From Pseudodesulfovibrio portus (GTDB taxonomy: Bacteria > Desulfobacterota > Desulfovibrionia > Desulfovibrionales > Desulfovibrionaceae), in NCBI RefSeq assembly GCF_026000375.1, contig NZ_AP026708.1, positions 560,501 to 624,500 of the forward strand: 64,000 nt of DNA. The letters run 5' to 3'. Numbering within the stretch: position 1 is the first letter of the stretch; each line of letters begins with the position of its first letter. Made by a program: the position numbers and the translations under genes. The notes under the pieces are model-generated. The model saw only the letters and a list, made by a program, of their open reading frames with translations. It was not told the origin of the DNA and searched no databases. This document shows, one piece after another, positions 7,558 through 15,694 of this stretch.

Positions 7558-8487
7558 ATGAACATAGATTCCATCCTCGACGCCATGGGGCAGCAGGCCG
7601 CCCAATGGCTGCAGCAGGCCTTCCCGAACATGCCCCCGCAGGTCCTGCACTTCGCGGGAGGAGCACTGCTCGGCGTGCTCGCCCTGATCCTGTTCCTCGC
7701 GGGCATCCGTTTGTTGCGCAAGCCCAAGACCAGAAACACCTCCTCAACGCGCACGGACATCCCGCGCACCCTGCAGAGCCGGGGCATGTCCGTGGACCTG
7801 CTCACCGGACCGGAAAACGACCGGTTGGCGGCACGGTTCGTCATCACCAACGTCAAGGCGGGCCGGATCAAATGCGAGATCATCGAACGGCTGGACGTCA
7901 TCAGGACGGACAAAGGCAAGGACGTGGCCTGCGTATTCGCACCGCTCAAGACCCGCGACGGCAAGATCAACACCTTCACCGCCACCATGATCGAGACCGA
8001 CCGCGACGGCCGAAACCCGGACAGGATCATCCTGTCCACGCCCATCGACTACGCGCTGATCACCCGGCGCAAGCACGTGCGCAAGCGGGTGGCGGACCAA
8101 CAGTTCATCCGGGTTAAGCTGTGGATCGAGAACCCGACGTCCCGCGACATTTCCTTTGAGGACGCGGCCCCGCAGATCGGGGTCAACGCCTTCACCCTGG
8201 ACGGGCCGGACCAGGGCGCCAACGGCGTCATCAACATCTCCGGCGGCGGCATCGGGCTGTCCGTGCTCAACCGGCTCCTGCCCGAGACCTGCGCCCCGGG
8301 CGAGCAGGTGGTCCTCAACCTGTTCATGTTCAATTTCAGGGAAAAGACCTTCAAGCCCTATTGGTACGCCGGCGTGGTCCGCTCCATGGAGGAAGGACGC
8401 CCCGGCTTCACCAGGATGGGCATCGAGTTCACCGACGTGGGCCAGGCCGACCGGACATCCGGACGCCTGAGTTGGATCGAACTGTAG
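7558..8487 (+). CDS. membrane-anchored PilZ-domain protein
   Basis: Protein of 309 residues. One membrane helix lies at about residues 31-52 (FAGGALLGVLALILFLAGI), with a basic stretch behind it. A YcgR-N-like beta domain follows (about 75-160), then a PilZ-like C-terminus. The c-di-GMP-binding arginines are in the RRKHVRKR cluster, and the second motif is NISGGGIGLS (D/N-x-S-x-x-G form). Proteins of this design translate c-di-GMP levels into effects on motility or envelope processes. Linkage to the MltC-like gene suggests an envelope role, but this is inference. The end GIEFTDV fits the usual PilZ close. Confidence 0.82.
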   Translation: MNIDSILDAMGQQAAQWLQQAFPNMPPQVLHFAGGALLGVLALILFLAGIRLLRKPKTRNTSSTRTDIPRTLQSRGMSVDLLTGPENDRLAARFVITNVKAGRIKCEIIERLDVIRTDKGKDVACVFAPLKTRDGKINTFTATMIETDRDGRNPDRIILSTPIDYALITRRKHVRKRVADQQFIRVKLWIENPTSRDISFEDAAPQIGVNAFTLDGPDQGANGVINISGGGIGLSVLNRLLPETCAPGEQVVLNLFMFNFREKTFKPYWYAGVVRSMEEGRPGFTRMGIEFTDVGQADRTSGRLSWIEL

Positions 8488-8502
8488 GGATTTCCGTAAG
8501 AA

Positions 8503-9561
8503 TCAGGCCAGAATGACCGAGCGCACCCAGTGCTCGAAATCGTCCACCCGCTCAAGAAGATTGAACCCGGTGCGGCAGGCGTCGAGGCTGCGCGCCTTGA
8601 GGTCGTCGAGCTGCGCGGCATCCATGGCCGCCAGCCGGGCCAGCGCGTCCCGGAACTCCCGGCTTCCCGCATCCTTGGGCATGAGGTAATCGGCCAGGGA
8701 ATCGGGCCAGATCTCACGAACCCCGCCCACGTCCCGAGACACGGGAACGAGTCCGGCGGCCATGGCCTCCAGCAAGGCGTTGGGCATCCCCTCGCTCAGG
8801 GAAGGCAGCAGGAACACGTCGGCCGAGCCCAGATGCGCGGGCACGTCGGTGGAGAACCCGTGCCAGACGAGGTCGCCCCGCTCTTCCAGGGGACGATACC
8901 GCTCACGCAATTCCTCAAACGCCCTGCCCGTGCCTACCACGTTATAGCGGAAGGTCCCGGGAGGGAACGTTTCGAGGGCATCGAGCACGAACCGGTGCCC
9001 CTTGTCCTCGTTGACCTGGCTGGTGGAAACGAGCCTGAGCGGACCAGGCACGACAGGACGGACGGAATCCACGGGCCGCTTGGCGTTTTGAATGACCTTC
9101 ACCCGGTCGCGGGGGACATGGGGCAGGTTGCGGAACACGCCCTCGGCCACGTCCCGGCTGGGGCAGAGCATCCACGGACGCACGACCTTGAGCAGGAAGG
9201 CAAGGCGGGGATGGTCGAGCATGTCGCCGGGCAGCCCCACCCGCTGGATGACGGGAATGCCGAGCATCCTCGCGGCCACGCCAGCCGTGTTCATGTCCTT
9301 GGTGATGTTGCAGACCACCAGGTCGATGAGGCCGCGTCGGAACGCGCCCACGAACCGGCCGATGGTCAGCGGGTTGTAGTCGAAACCGAAATTCACCGTT
9401 TCCGCGTGAACCCCCAGCCCGTTGAGCTTGTCCACGAACTCCGGCTGGCGGCCATAGACGTGCACCCCGTGGCCGCGCGCGGACAACTCGACCGCGTAGT
9501 CCACGGTCCAGGTCTTGACCCCGCCCCATTTGCGGGTTGAATTGACGAATGCGATGTTCAC
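8503..9561 (-). CDS. glycosyltransferase family 4
   Basis: Protein of 352 residues from a GTG start at 9561 (AAGG 8 bases upstream). An ATG at 9597 would add 12 residues and is the alternative. The N-terminus NIAFVNSTRKWGGVKTW is the GT-B acceptor-side start with its glycine loop. The C-terminal half carries RLVSTSQVNEDKGH and the GT4 donor motif SLSEGMPNALLEAMAAGL with the EX7E glutamates. GT4 enzymes transfer sugars from nucleotide donors with retention, typically in LPS, capsule or glycoprotein synthesis. It is cooriented with, and downstream of, a GT9 enzyme and two unknown helical proteins. The acceptor is unknown. Confidence 0.9.
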   Translation of the reverse strand: MNIAFVNSTRKWGGVKTWTVDYAVELSARGHGVHVYGRQPEFVDKLNGLGVHAETVNFGFDYNPLTIGRFVGAFRRGLIDLVVCNITKDMNTAGVAARMLGIPVIQRVGLPGDMLDHPRLAFLLKVVRPWMLCPSRDVAEGVFRNLPHVPRDRVKVIQNAKRPVDSVRPVVPGPLRLVSTSQVNEDKGHRFVLDALETFPPGTFRYNVVGTGRAFEELRERYRPLEERGDLVWHGFSTDVPAHLGSADVFLLPSLSEGMPNALLEAMAAGLVPVSRDVGGVREIWPDSLADYLMPKDAGSREFRDALARLAAMDAAQLDDLKARSLDACRTGFNLLERVDDFEHWVRSVILA

Positions 9562-9646
9562 GGGCGCGCCTTTGGTTTCGGGAAAAAGACTGCACATGCA
9601 TCCCCCGAAACGGCAGACGAGTCAACCGAATCGTGGCAAAAAGCGA

Positions 9647-9676
9647 AAAGCCCCGGCCTTGGGCCGGAGCTTTTTG
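9647..9676 (-). terminator. Rho-independent terminator
   Basis: AAAAGCCCCGGCC and GGCCGGAGCTTTT pair over 13 bp with one mismatch around a short loop. A T run on the minus strand ends transcription of the 118-residue gene at 9695. On the + strand it is also T-flanked, so it may work both ways. Confidence 0.85.
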
Positions 9677-9694
9677 CTTTCATACCTTTTATGA

Positions 9695-10051
9695 TCAACT
9701 CTTCTTGTTGACGAAGCGGCGGGTGGCCAGCCTGGGCATGTTGCCGGCACCGTAACTGTATCCGGAGATACGCTTGTTCTGACGCTTCATGCTGGTCAGA
9801 TCCCGTTTCAGCGACGCATGCAGCTCCCTGGCCTTGCCGGTGATCTCATCCTGAAGGTCCTTCATCGCCACCAGCTTGTCGGCCAGTTTCCGCAGGCTGT
9901 CCCTGGAAAGACCGCCCAGGGCCTCGTCAAGGATGCGATCACGGTCGCGGGACAGCTTTTCCGCCCCGAACACGTCGCCCTCGACCAGACAGGTCAGCTC
10001 ACGCCTGGCCACATCCAGGGCTTCGTCCAGCATTCGGCTTCGAGTCGCCAT
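9695..10051 (-). CDS. helical protein, unknown (possible FliT/FlgN-like chaperone)
   Basis: Protein of 118 residues starting MATRSRML at 10051, two bases after the stop codon of the upstream gene (TAG-AT-ATG), so it is translationally coupled to it. It is almost entirely helical and charged, with heptad-like stretches (ALDVARRELTCLVEGDVF, then LRKLADKLVAMKDLQDEIT), and a basic tail with MPRLATRRF. Size and helix pattern are like the flagellar secretion chaperones FliT and FlgN, but no decisive motif was found. Two glycosyltransferases on either side would fit a flagellin- or surface-protein-modification setting. That is inference only. Confidence 0.7.
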   Translation of the reverse strand: MATRSRMLDEALDVARRELTCLVEGDVFGAEKLSRDRDRILDEALGGLSRDSLRKLADKLVAMKDLQDEITGKARELHASLKRDLTSMKRQNKRISGYSYGAGNMPRLATRRFVNKKS

Positions 10052-10053
10052 AT

Positions 10054-10656
10054 CTACTTCTTGTTCTTGCGGATGTCGTCGCGCAGGCTCTTGATGACCT
10101 TTTTCCATTTTTCCACCGCGGGCAGGAATTCGTATTCGAGCAGGTCGGCCAGGAGAATCCAGTCCTCGTTCTCGAGCACGGAATTCATCTCGGTGAACAT
10201 GGTGTTCAATTCCTCGGCGCCGCTGATGTACTCGGGATGATCCTTGAGGGAGTATTCGTCACGCAGCACGCCGACCATGTTCAGGAAGTTGCGGATGACG
10301 TCGATGAGATCCTGGTAGGTTTCCAGGGCCTCGGCGTCATCGGCCTGACGGAACAGCGCGGCCACGCGCTTGCCGCCCTCGGACATCAGGTTGACCACCT
10401 TGTACAGTTCCAGGGTGATTTCCACGGCCATGTCGTCGGTGGCCATGGTCACGATCTCCACGGATTCGACTTCGGACATGGCGATGTCTTCCGCCTGGTG
10501 GGGATAGATTTCGGTGAACGGCTCCTCGTTGACCTTGACGTCGGTGACGATGCGGTCCTCCAGATGGCCGTCCGCGACCACCTTGGTAAAAACCTGCTCC
10601 AGGTTTTCGAAATTCTTGGCTCCGATGTCATATTGCTTGCCGTCGATGATGATCAT
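10054..10656 (-). CDS. conserved acidic protein, unknown function
   Basis: Protein of 200 residues from the ATG at 10656, with GGAG 9 bases upstream; an earlier in-frame start adds six residues without support. The N-terminal third looks like a small beta domain (MIIIDGKQYDIG, then DIAMSEVESVEIVT). The rest is long acidic helices (ITLELYKVVNLMSEGGKRV, LETYQDLIDVIRNFLNMVG) with two Trp near the end. No catalytic motif, signal peptide or membrane segment is visible. It is tightly coupled to the 118-residue protein downstream, so the two probably act together. The family was not recognised. Confidence 0.75.
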   Translation of the reverse strand: MIIIDGKQYDIGAKNFENLEQVFTKVVADGHLEDRIVTDVKVNEEPFTEIYPHQAEDIAMSEVESVEIVTMATDDMAVEITLELYKVVNLMSEGGKRVAALFRQADDAEALETYQDLIDVIRNFLNMVGVLRDEYSLKDHPEYISGAEELNTMFTEMNSVLENEDWILLADLLEYEFLPAVEKWKKVIKSLRDDIRKNKK

Positions 10657-10738
10657 TGGGGTCTCCTCCTCCAATAAGGTATGATAAATTTTGCCGCCCG
10701 CAGGTGGTCAAAGGGGAAATATTCAAAATCCATGCCGA

Positions 10739-12283
10739 CTAGACGAGTTCGCCGCGAAGCACGGCAAAGAGTTCCCTGTAACGCTCGGCCAGGACCAGGA
10801 GAGACCGGAGGTCGTCGCCGTGGCGCTGGCTCTCGAACATCCACAATAAACCAAGAATATTCAAGTGTTGATTGGCCTCAAGGATGGTCTGCAGTCGCTG
10901 CCAGGAGGCCAGGAACTTGGTCTTTGCCGCAGGGCGCGGATTCTTGGTCAGCAACACCCCCTGCTGGATGAGCAGGAAAAGCATGTCATGGGCGCTCGTC
11001 AAAGTTTTGGATATGTCCTCGCGGACGTCCCTGCCCATGTTCCGGCCCAGGCCGGTGGGCTCGCCCATGGCGCCTCCGTCGAGAAAACGCCTGAAATGGA
11101 CCCGCTGCACATTGATCCAGGCGGCCCTGTCCGTTCCGTCGTGACCGGACAGGGGAGCAAGGGTCATGAATCCGTCCTCCCCGGTCAGGGTGCGCCACGC
11201 CCGGGTCCCGGCAACGGGGTCGGGCTGTCCGCCCGAGAGCAAAGCGGTCACGTACGCGGTCATGGCCTCCGGCGTCACGGAGTTTCGGCACGCCTCGCCG
11301 TTCGGGCACACCTTGCCGAACTCGCAGGGGTGGCAGGCCATGTCCGGTTCCAGACAGATGTTGCCCGCCCGGTACGGCCCGGTGTCCCACGGCTGTGCCG
11401 TGGCCAGGAAGACCGCGCAGGTCGGCACGCCCAGCCCGGCGGCCAGATGCATGGTGCCCGTGTCGTTGGTGACGAGCGCCCGGCAGCGGACGAGCACGCC
11501 CGCCAGACCGGTCAGGGAGGTCCGACCGATGAGATTGACCAGGGGGAAATCCACCGCCGCCGCAAACCGCTCGCCAAGGGGTGCCTCCGCCTTGGTGCCG
11601 AGCAGGACGGGGACAAGCCCTTCCCGCTCACGCAGCATGCGGGCCACGGACACGAAGTGATCCACGGGCCAGCGCCGCCGGTCCTCGCTGGCGCCCATCT
11701 GCAGGGCCACGCAGCCGTCACCACGAACCGTGGAAAGCAGCGAATCGGCGGCTTCAAGCGCTTCACCGCCCGGCGCGGCCAGTTGCAGGGAGTTGCCCTC
11801 CCGGTCCAGCCCGGCGGTGCGCCGAAAGATGTCGCAGACGTTGAACGGGCTCGCCCCCCGGTTGGCCCCGGCCATCTGCAGAAAAGCGGCCCAGGACGAG
11901 GTGTCGGCGTTGAAGCCCAGTTCGTCCACGGAAAAGCCCACGGTCACGTCCTCCGGCGGGGTCAGGTCATAGGCCAGCATCCGCGAGGCCACGGACGGCG
12001 TCAGGTTGACGGTCGTATCCGGCGCGAAACCGGCCAGGACGGACGCCTTGAACTGCACCGCATCGCGCACGGCAAGCCGCCAATCCTCGTCCAGGGCCGA
12101 GAGCAGCCCTGCGCCGGGAAAGGGAAACACCCTGTCCACCCCCTCGAGGAGGGTGGCGGCGGAGGCGAAATTCTCCAGACAAACCAGGCCAACCCGGTCG
12201 CCCCGGCTCTTGAAGCCGGAAATGACGGGCTGCGTCTGGATCAGGTCGCCGAAACGGGTCAGGTTGATGATCAGAACGTTCAC
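10739..12283 (-). CDS. glycosyltransferase family 9 (heptosyltransferase-like), extended
   Basis: Protein of 514 residues from a GTG at 12283 with AAGGA 8 bases upstream; an ATG at 12292 sits directly on that site and is less likely. The GT9 fold is clear: VNVLIINLTRFGDLIQTQP at the start, ALQMGASEDRRRWP in the middle, and the donor site ALVTNDTGTMHLAAGLGVP. Typical GT9 enzymes have about 350 residues. This one carries a further stretch of about 150 helical residues at the C-terminus (from about 385), a fusion or accessory domain of unknown role. A Cys cluster (CHPCEFGKVCPNGEAC) near residue 340 may bind metal. It probably acts in LPS core or protein glycosylation. Confidence 0.88.
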   Translation of the reverse strand: MNVLIINLTRFGDLIQTQPVISGFKSRGDRVGLVCLENFASAATLLEGVDRVFPFPGAGLLSALDEDWRLAVRDAVQFKASVLAGFAPDTTVNLTPSVASRMLAYDLTPPEDVTVGFSVDELGFNADTSSWAAFLQMAGANRGASPFNVCDIFRRTAGLDREGNSLQLAAPGGEALEAADSLLSTVRGDGCVALQMGASEDRRRWPVDHFVSVARMLREREGLVPVLLGTKAEAPLGERFAAAVDFPLVNLIGRTSLTGLAGVLVRCRALVTNDTGTMHLAAGLGVPTCAVFLATAQPWDTGPYRAGNICLEPDMACHPCEFGKVCPNGEACRNSVTPEAMTAYVTALLSGGQPDPVAGTRAWRTLTGEDGFMTLAPLSGHDGTDRAAWINVQRVHFRRFLDGGAMGEPTGLGRNMGRDVREDISKTLTSAHDMLFLLIQQGVLLTKNPRPAAKTKFLASWQRLQTILEANQHLNILGLLWMFESQRHGDDLRSLLVLAERYRELFAVLRGELV

Positions 12284-12359
12284 GAACCGCATCCTTCAGA
12301 TGAAATGGTCCGTCGATAATCCGCCGGACTGGGAGGGGGATTGCAAGATTGAAGCCGGA

Positions 12360-13496
12360 TCAGAGCCCGATCCCGGCCTGAACGAGCCGGACCAGCTTCT
12401 CGACCGCCTGGATGGCCGTCTTGAGCCGCTTTCTTTCTTCCGGCTTCAGGGCAATGGGATTGACGTAATTGTGCGGCGGCGCTCCCTCGCAGTCGCAGTC
12501 CAGGCCGATCATGAGACGTTTGCGCTGGAGATATTCCCAGGCGTCCAGCAACTGTTCACCGTGCTTCTGCGACACGTGCCCGTCGTTTGCCAGGCCGCGA
12601 ATGCGCTCGCAGGTGTTGGCCTCGGACAGATTGTATTTGAGCGCCAGGATGCGCGCGCTGTTGGTCAGGTGGGCCAGCACGCTGTTCTTTATATTGAGAT
12701 ACCCCTGCCACGGCCCGTCCTTTTCGGTGACGAACGCGCCGTAAAACGTCAGGGGCAGGCGATAGTCGGTCAGTTCCCGGATAAGCAGGGACACGGCGAT
12801 GGGTTTGGTGCGGACGTATTCCCACAACCGGTCGCGCAAAAGCCGGACCGGCTCCTCGCTGCCGAACACCGCCTTGAAATCGAGGATGAGGCCCGATTGC
12901 CATGGGCCCTTCTCCGCCGGGTTGGAGAGCCAGCTCGTCAGCCGGTTGAGCCAGGAATCGAAATCGCCCCGCCACTCCTCGTTGCTGACCATGACCCCGC
13001 CCTCGCACAGGGCAAGCCCAGCGCCGTCCAGGGCGATGACGATGGACTGGGTGCAGTCGTCCAGCTCCAACTCGTCGGGGTCGACTTCCATGAGCAGCCC
13101 GTTGTCCTGGTCCGAACCGATGACCTGCTCCTCGCGCCCGCCGGAACCGAACTCCAGGAAGGTGCAGCGCTCAAGCCACGGATACTCCTCGGCATGGGCC
13201 TCGAGCACGGCCATGATCACGTCGCGGTTGAACCGCGTCAGCCGCTTGCAAATCTCCTCGGCGGAGAGCTCCTGGTCGAGCCAATCCTGGACCAGGTCCA
13301 ACCGGGTCCGGCGGATACCGGCCAGTTTGCCCTCGCGGGCCATGGTCAGCAATTCGCCGTCCAGACCGTACGGGAGGCCGAATTCGCCGTTTACCGGCGG
13401 CTCGGTTTCATGGCTGCTGCCCAATACGCTCTCCCAAAGATGTTCTCGTATCCGTTGACCGATGGAATTTGTCCGTTTGCCGCGTGTTTCAAACAA
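12360..13496 (-). CDS. DUF294-type putative nucleotidyltransferase
   Basis: Protein of up to 378 residues. The start is uncertain: a TTG at 13496 opens the frame, while a TTG at 13424 has GGGAG 6 bases upstream and may be the real start. The core motif FGSGGREEQVIGSDQDNGLL (about residues 116-135) is a nucleotidyltransferase-fold site with the metal-binding DxD. The C-terminal part (DUF294_C) has YGAFVTEKDGPWQG and LKYNLSEANTCERI. Family members often carry N-terminal CBS or cyclic-nucleotide domains, which are absent here. It is divergent from the acetate symporter genes, an arrangement common for this family, which suggests a link to acetate uptake control. The substrate is unknown. Confidence 0.85.
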   Translation of the reverse strand: MFETRGKRTNSIGQRIREHLWESVLGSSHETEPPVNGEFGLPYGLDGELLTMAREGKLAGIRRTRLDLVQDWLDQELSAEEICKRLTRFNRDVIMAVLEAHAEEYPWLERCTFLEFGSGGREEQVIGSDQDNGLLMEVDPDELELDDCTQSIVIALDGAGLALCEGGVMVSNEEWRGDFDSWLNRLTSWLSNPAEKGPWQSGLILDFKAVFGSEEPVRLLRDRLWEYVRTKPIAVSLLIRELTDYRLPLTFYGAFVTEKDGPWQGYLNIKNSVLAHLTNSARILALKYNLSEANTCERIRGLANDGHVSQKHGEQLLDAWEYLQRKRLMIGLDCDCEGAPPHNYVNPIALKPEERKRLKTAIQAVEKLVRLVQAGIGL

Positions 13497-13612
13497 GCCC
13501 GGCCTATGACCGCCCGAGTTTGACCGTTGACCGGAAATACAATGCTTCCTTCATTTTCTCTACTGTAAAAGGACTGCAACGGCAAACTCACAACCATGAA
13601 GGGGGATCAATC

Positions 13613-13879
13613 ATGGACCAAATCGAACGAATCAGAAAACGACAACTGGCCTTTGCCCTGCGCGTCGGCATTCCTTACTTCGCCTTCGTCATCGGCATCT
13701 TTCTGCTGGTTTACCTGGCAAGCGCAACGGTGAGCGCCATCTCGATCATGGGATTCCCGCTCCACTACTGGCTGGTGGCCATCGCCATCTATCCCATTAC
13801 CTGGGCACTCTTCATCTGGTACGTGGGCAAGGCCAACGCCATGGAAGATGAAATAGCCGAAACGGTCGGAGGGGAATAA
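13613..13879 (+). CDS. DUF485-type small membrane protein (YjcH-like)
   Basis: Protein of 88 residues from the ATG at 13613, with GGGGG 7 bases upstream. Two membrane helices (about 22-48, YFAFVIGIFLLVYLASATV, and about 55-80, LVAIAIYPITWALFIWY) are joined by a short loop containing GFPLHYW. A basic N-terminus (IERIRKRQLAF) and an acidic tail complete the YjcH pattern. These proteins sit directly before ActP-type acetate symporters; here the gap is one base. It is presumed to be an accessory subunit. It is short but convincing because of its context. Confidence 0.9.
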   Translation: MDQIERIRKRQLAFALRVGIPYFAFVIGIFLLVYLASATVSAISIMGFPLHYWLVAIAIYPITWALFIWYVGKANAMEDEIAETVGGE

Positions 13880-13880
13880 A

Positions 13881-15455
13881 ATGGAAGCCGGATATCAAAT
13901 ACCCGTCACCGCCCTGTTCCTGATCGGGTGCATGCTGGCCTTCACGGTCGTCACCACGTTCATGTTCCGCAGGCAGAAAACCTCTGCCGACTACTACCTG
14001 GCCGGACGCAAGGTCAATTCCTTCATCAACGCCTCGGCCATTTCCTCGGACTACCTTTCCGCCGCATCCTTCCTGGGTGTCGCCGGTGTCGCCTTCCTGT
14101 TCGGTTTCGACGGCATCATCTACGCACTGGGATTCTTCGTGGGCTACATCGCCCTGCTCCTCTTCCTGGCCAGCCCCCTGCGCAAATTCGGGCGCTATAC
14201 CGTGCCCGACTTCGTCTCGGAGCGATTCCACTCGAAACGGGCCCGCGTGCTCGGCGTGATCGGCGTCCTGTTCGTCTCGCTCTTCTACATGGCCCCGCAG
14301 ATGCTCGGCGCGGGCAAGGTCATGGGGCTGCTCCTGAACCTGGAGTACGAGACCTCCATCATCATCATCGCCTGCATCATCACCTTCTACGTCACCGTGG
14401 GCGGCATGAAGGCCACCACCGTCAACCAGCTGGTCCAGTTCTGGGTCCTGTTCGGCGCCATGTTCCTGCTGGCCTTCATCCCCTTCATGATCAAGGGATA
14501 CACCTACACCGACGTGGTCAAGTTCATCGGTGACTTCAAGGGTGCGCAGCCGGTCACGGGCAAGGAATTCGACGGCGCGGCCTACATCTCGCCCGCCTAC
14601 TGGCTGACCAACCTGAAGGACACCATTTCCCTGCTGCTGGCCCTCATGTTCGGCACCGCGGGCCTGCCCCACATCCTGGTGCGGTTCTACACCGCCCCGG
14701 ACGGCAAGGCCGCCCGCCGGACCGTCATCTACGTGCTCTTCCTGATCGGCATGTTCTACATCATGAGCCCGTACGTGGGCCACGTTGTCCGCTACGTCTA
14801 CCTCCAGGGCGAGGCCCTGGGCGTGTCCCCGCACCTCCTGGGCTGGCTGGCCGACAACGGCAAGAACCTGGCCGTGCCGGTCGCCGGTTCCTACTTCGGC
14901 GGCCAGATCCTGCTCGGCATCGTGGTGGCCGGGGCGTTCGCCGCCATCCTGTCCACGGTGGCCGGACTGATCATCGCCTGCGCCGGGGCCATCGGCCACG
15001 ACCTCGTGGTCAACGTCTTCAACCCCGACATGCCTGAACGCTCCCGCGTCAAGGTCGCCCGCATCGCCTCGGTCTTCGTCGGCCTGCTCGGCATCCCGCT
15101 CGGCTTCTGGGCCGAATCCATGCAGATCGCCATCCTTGTCGGCCTGGCGTTCGCCATCGCGGCCTCCACCTTCTTCCCCGTGCTCGTCATGGGCGTGTGG
15201 TGGCCCAAGATGACCAAGAACGGCGCCTGCGCCGGCCTGATCACCGGCATCGTCGGCTCCTTCTTCATGATCCTGGCCAAGGACCTGCTGCCCTTCTTCC
15301 TGCAGTTCAAGAACCCCGGCGGGTTCGTCATGATCCTGACCTTCATCGCCATTTATGCGGTCTCGAAGATGGAATACGCAGCCAAGGGCGAAGACGCCCT
15401 GCCCAAGGACACGGCCGAAGTCATGGCCGTCCTGCACGGGCCTGAAAAGGCATAA
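13881..15455 (+). CDS. actP: cation/acetate symporter (solute:sodium symporter family)
   Basis: Protein of 524 residues with about 13 membrane helices. The family marks include SADYYLAGRKVNSFINASAISSD cut as DYYLAGRKV and SAISSDYLSAASFLG near the start, TVGGMKATTVNQLVQFW, and the helix 8 sodium-site region LSTVAGLIIACAGAIGHDL. ActP imports acetate, and some close relatives pyruvate, with a cation. The gene follows the DUF485 partner by one base. In a sulfate reducer acetate may be taken up for biosynthesis. The substrate is inferred from the family and the gene pair, so pyruvate or another short acid remains possible. Confidence 0.92.
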   Translation: MEAGYQIPVTALFLIGCMLAFTVVTTFMFRRQKTSADYYLAGRKVNSFINASAISSDYLSAASFLGVAGVAFLFGFDGIIYALGFFVGYIALLLFLASPLRKFGRYTVPDFVSERFHSKRARVLGVIGVLFVSLFYMAPQMLGAGKVMGLLLNLEYETSIIIIACIITFYVTVGGMKATTVNQLVQFWVLFGAMFLLAFIPFMIKGYTYTDVVKFIGDFKGAQPVTGKEFDGAAYISPAYWLTNLKDTISLLLALMFGTAGLPHILVRFYTAPDGKAARRTVIYVLFLIGMFYIMSPYVGHVVRYVYLQGEALGVSPHLLGWLADNGKNLAVPVAGSYFGGQILLGIVVAGAFAAILSTVAGLIIACAGAIGHDLVVNVFNPDMPERSRVKVARIASVFVGLLGIPLGFWAESMQIAILVGLAFAIAASTFFPVLVMGVWWPKMTKNGACAGLITGIVGSFFMILAKDLLPFFLQFKNPGGFVMILTFIAIYAVSKMEYAAKGEDALPKDTAEVMAVLHGPEKA

Positions 15456-15481
15456 ACAAGACAACCTTCCTCTCCACATGA

Positions 15482-15514
15482 GAGGGACGGGGCTTCCCGC
15501 AAGCCCCGTCCCTC
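15482..15514. other. 14-bp perfect hairpin after actP
   Basis: GAGGGACGGGGCTT (15482-15495) and its exact complement (15501-15514) flank a CCCGC loop. No T run follows, so it is not a classical terminator. It could protect the 3' end of the actP mRNA. Confidence 0.6.
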
Positions 15515-15599
15515 GAACCAGGACGCAAGGAGCACAACCGGAAACCACACCAGCACTCAAGCGGCAACAGGCCGCGATCGAACTCTGCTTCAAGCGGAT

Positions 15600-15634
15600 A
15601 AAACGGCCACCGTCGTGCAAACGGTGGGCGTTTT
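15600..15634 (+). terminator. probable terminator of the actP operon
   Basis: AAAACGGCCACCGT pairs with ACGGTGGGCGTTTT (one mismatch in 14 bp), with a 7-base loop and TTTT at the base. It lies 145 bases after actP and 61 bases before the next transporter gene. Confidence 0.6.
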
Positions 15635-15694
15635 GCCGCGTTCAGCGTATGAAACTCAAATAATGCACACATCGAGGTTGAAAAGGAGAACGGC

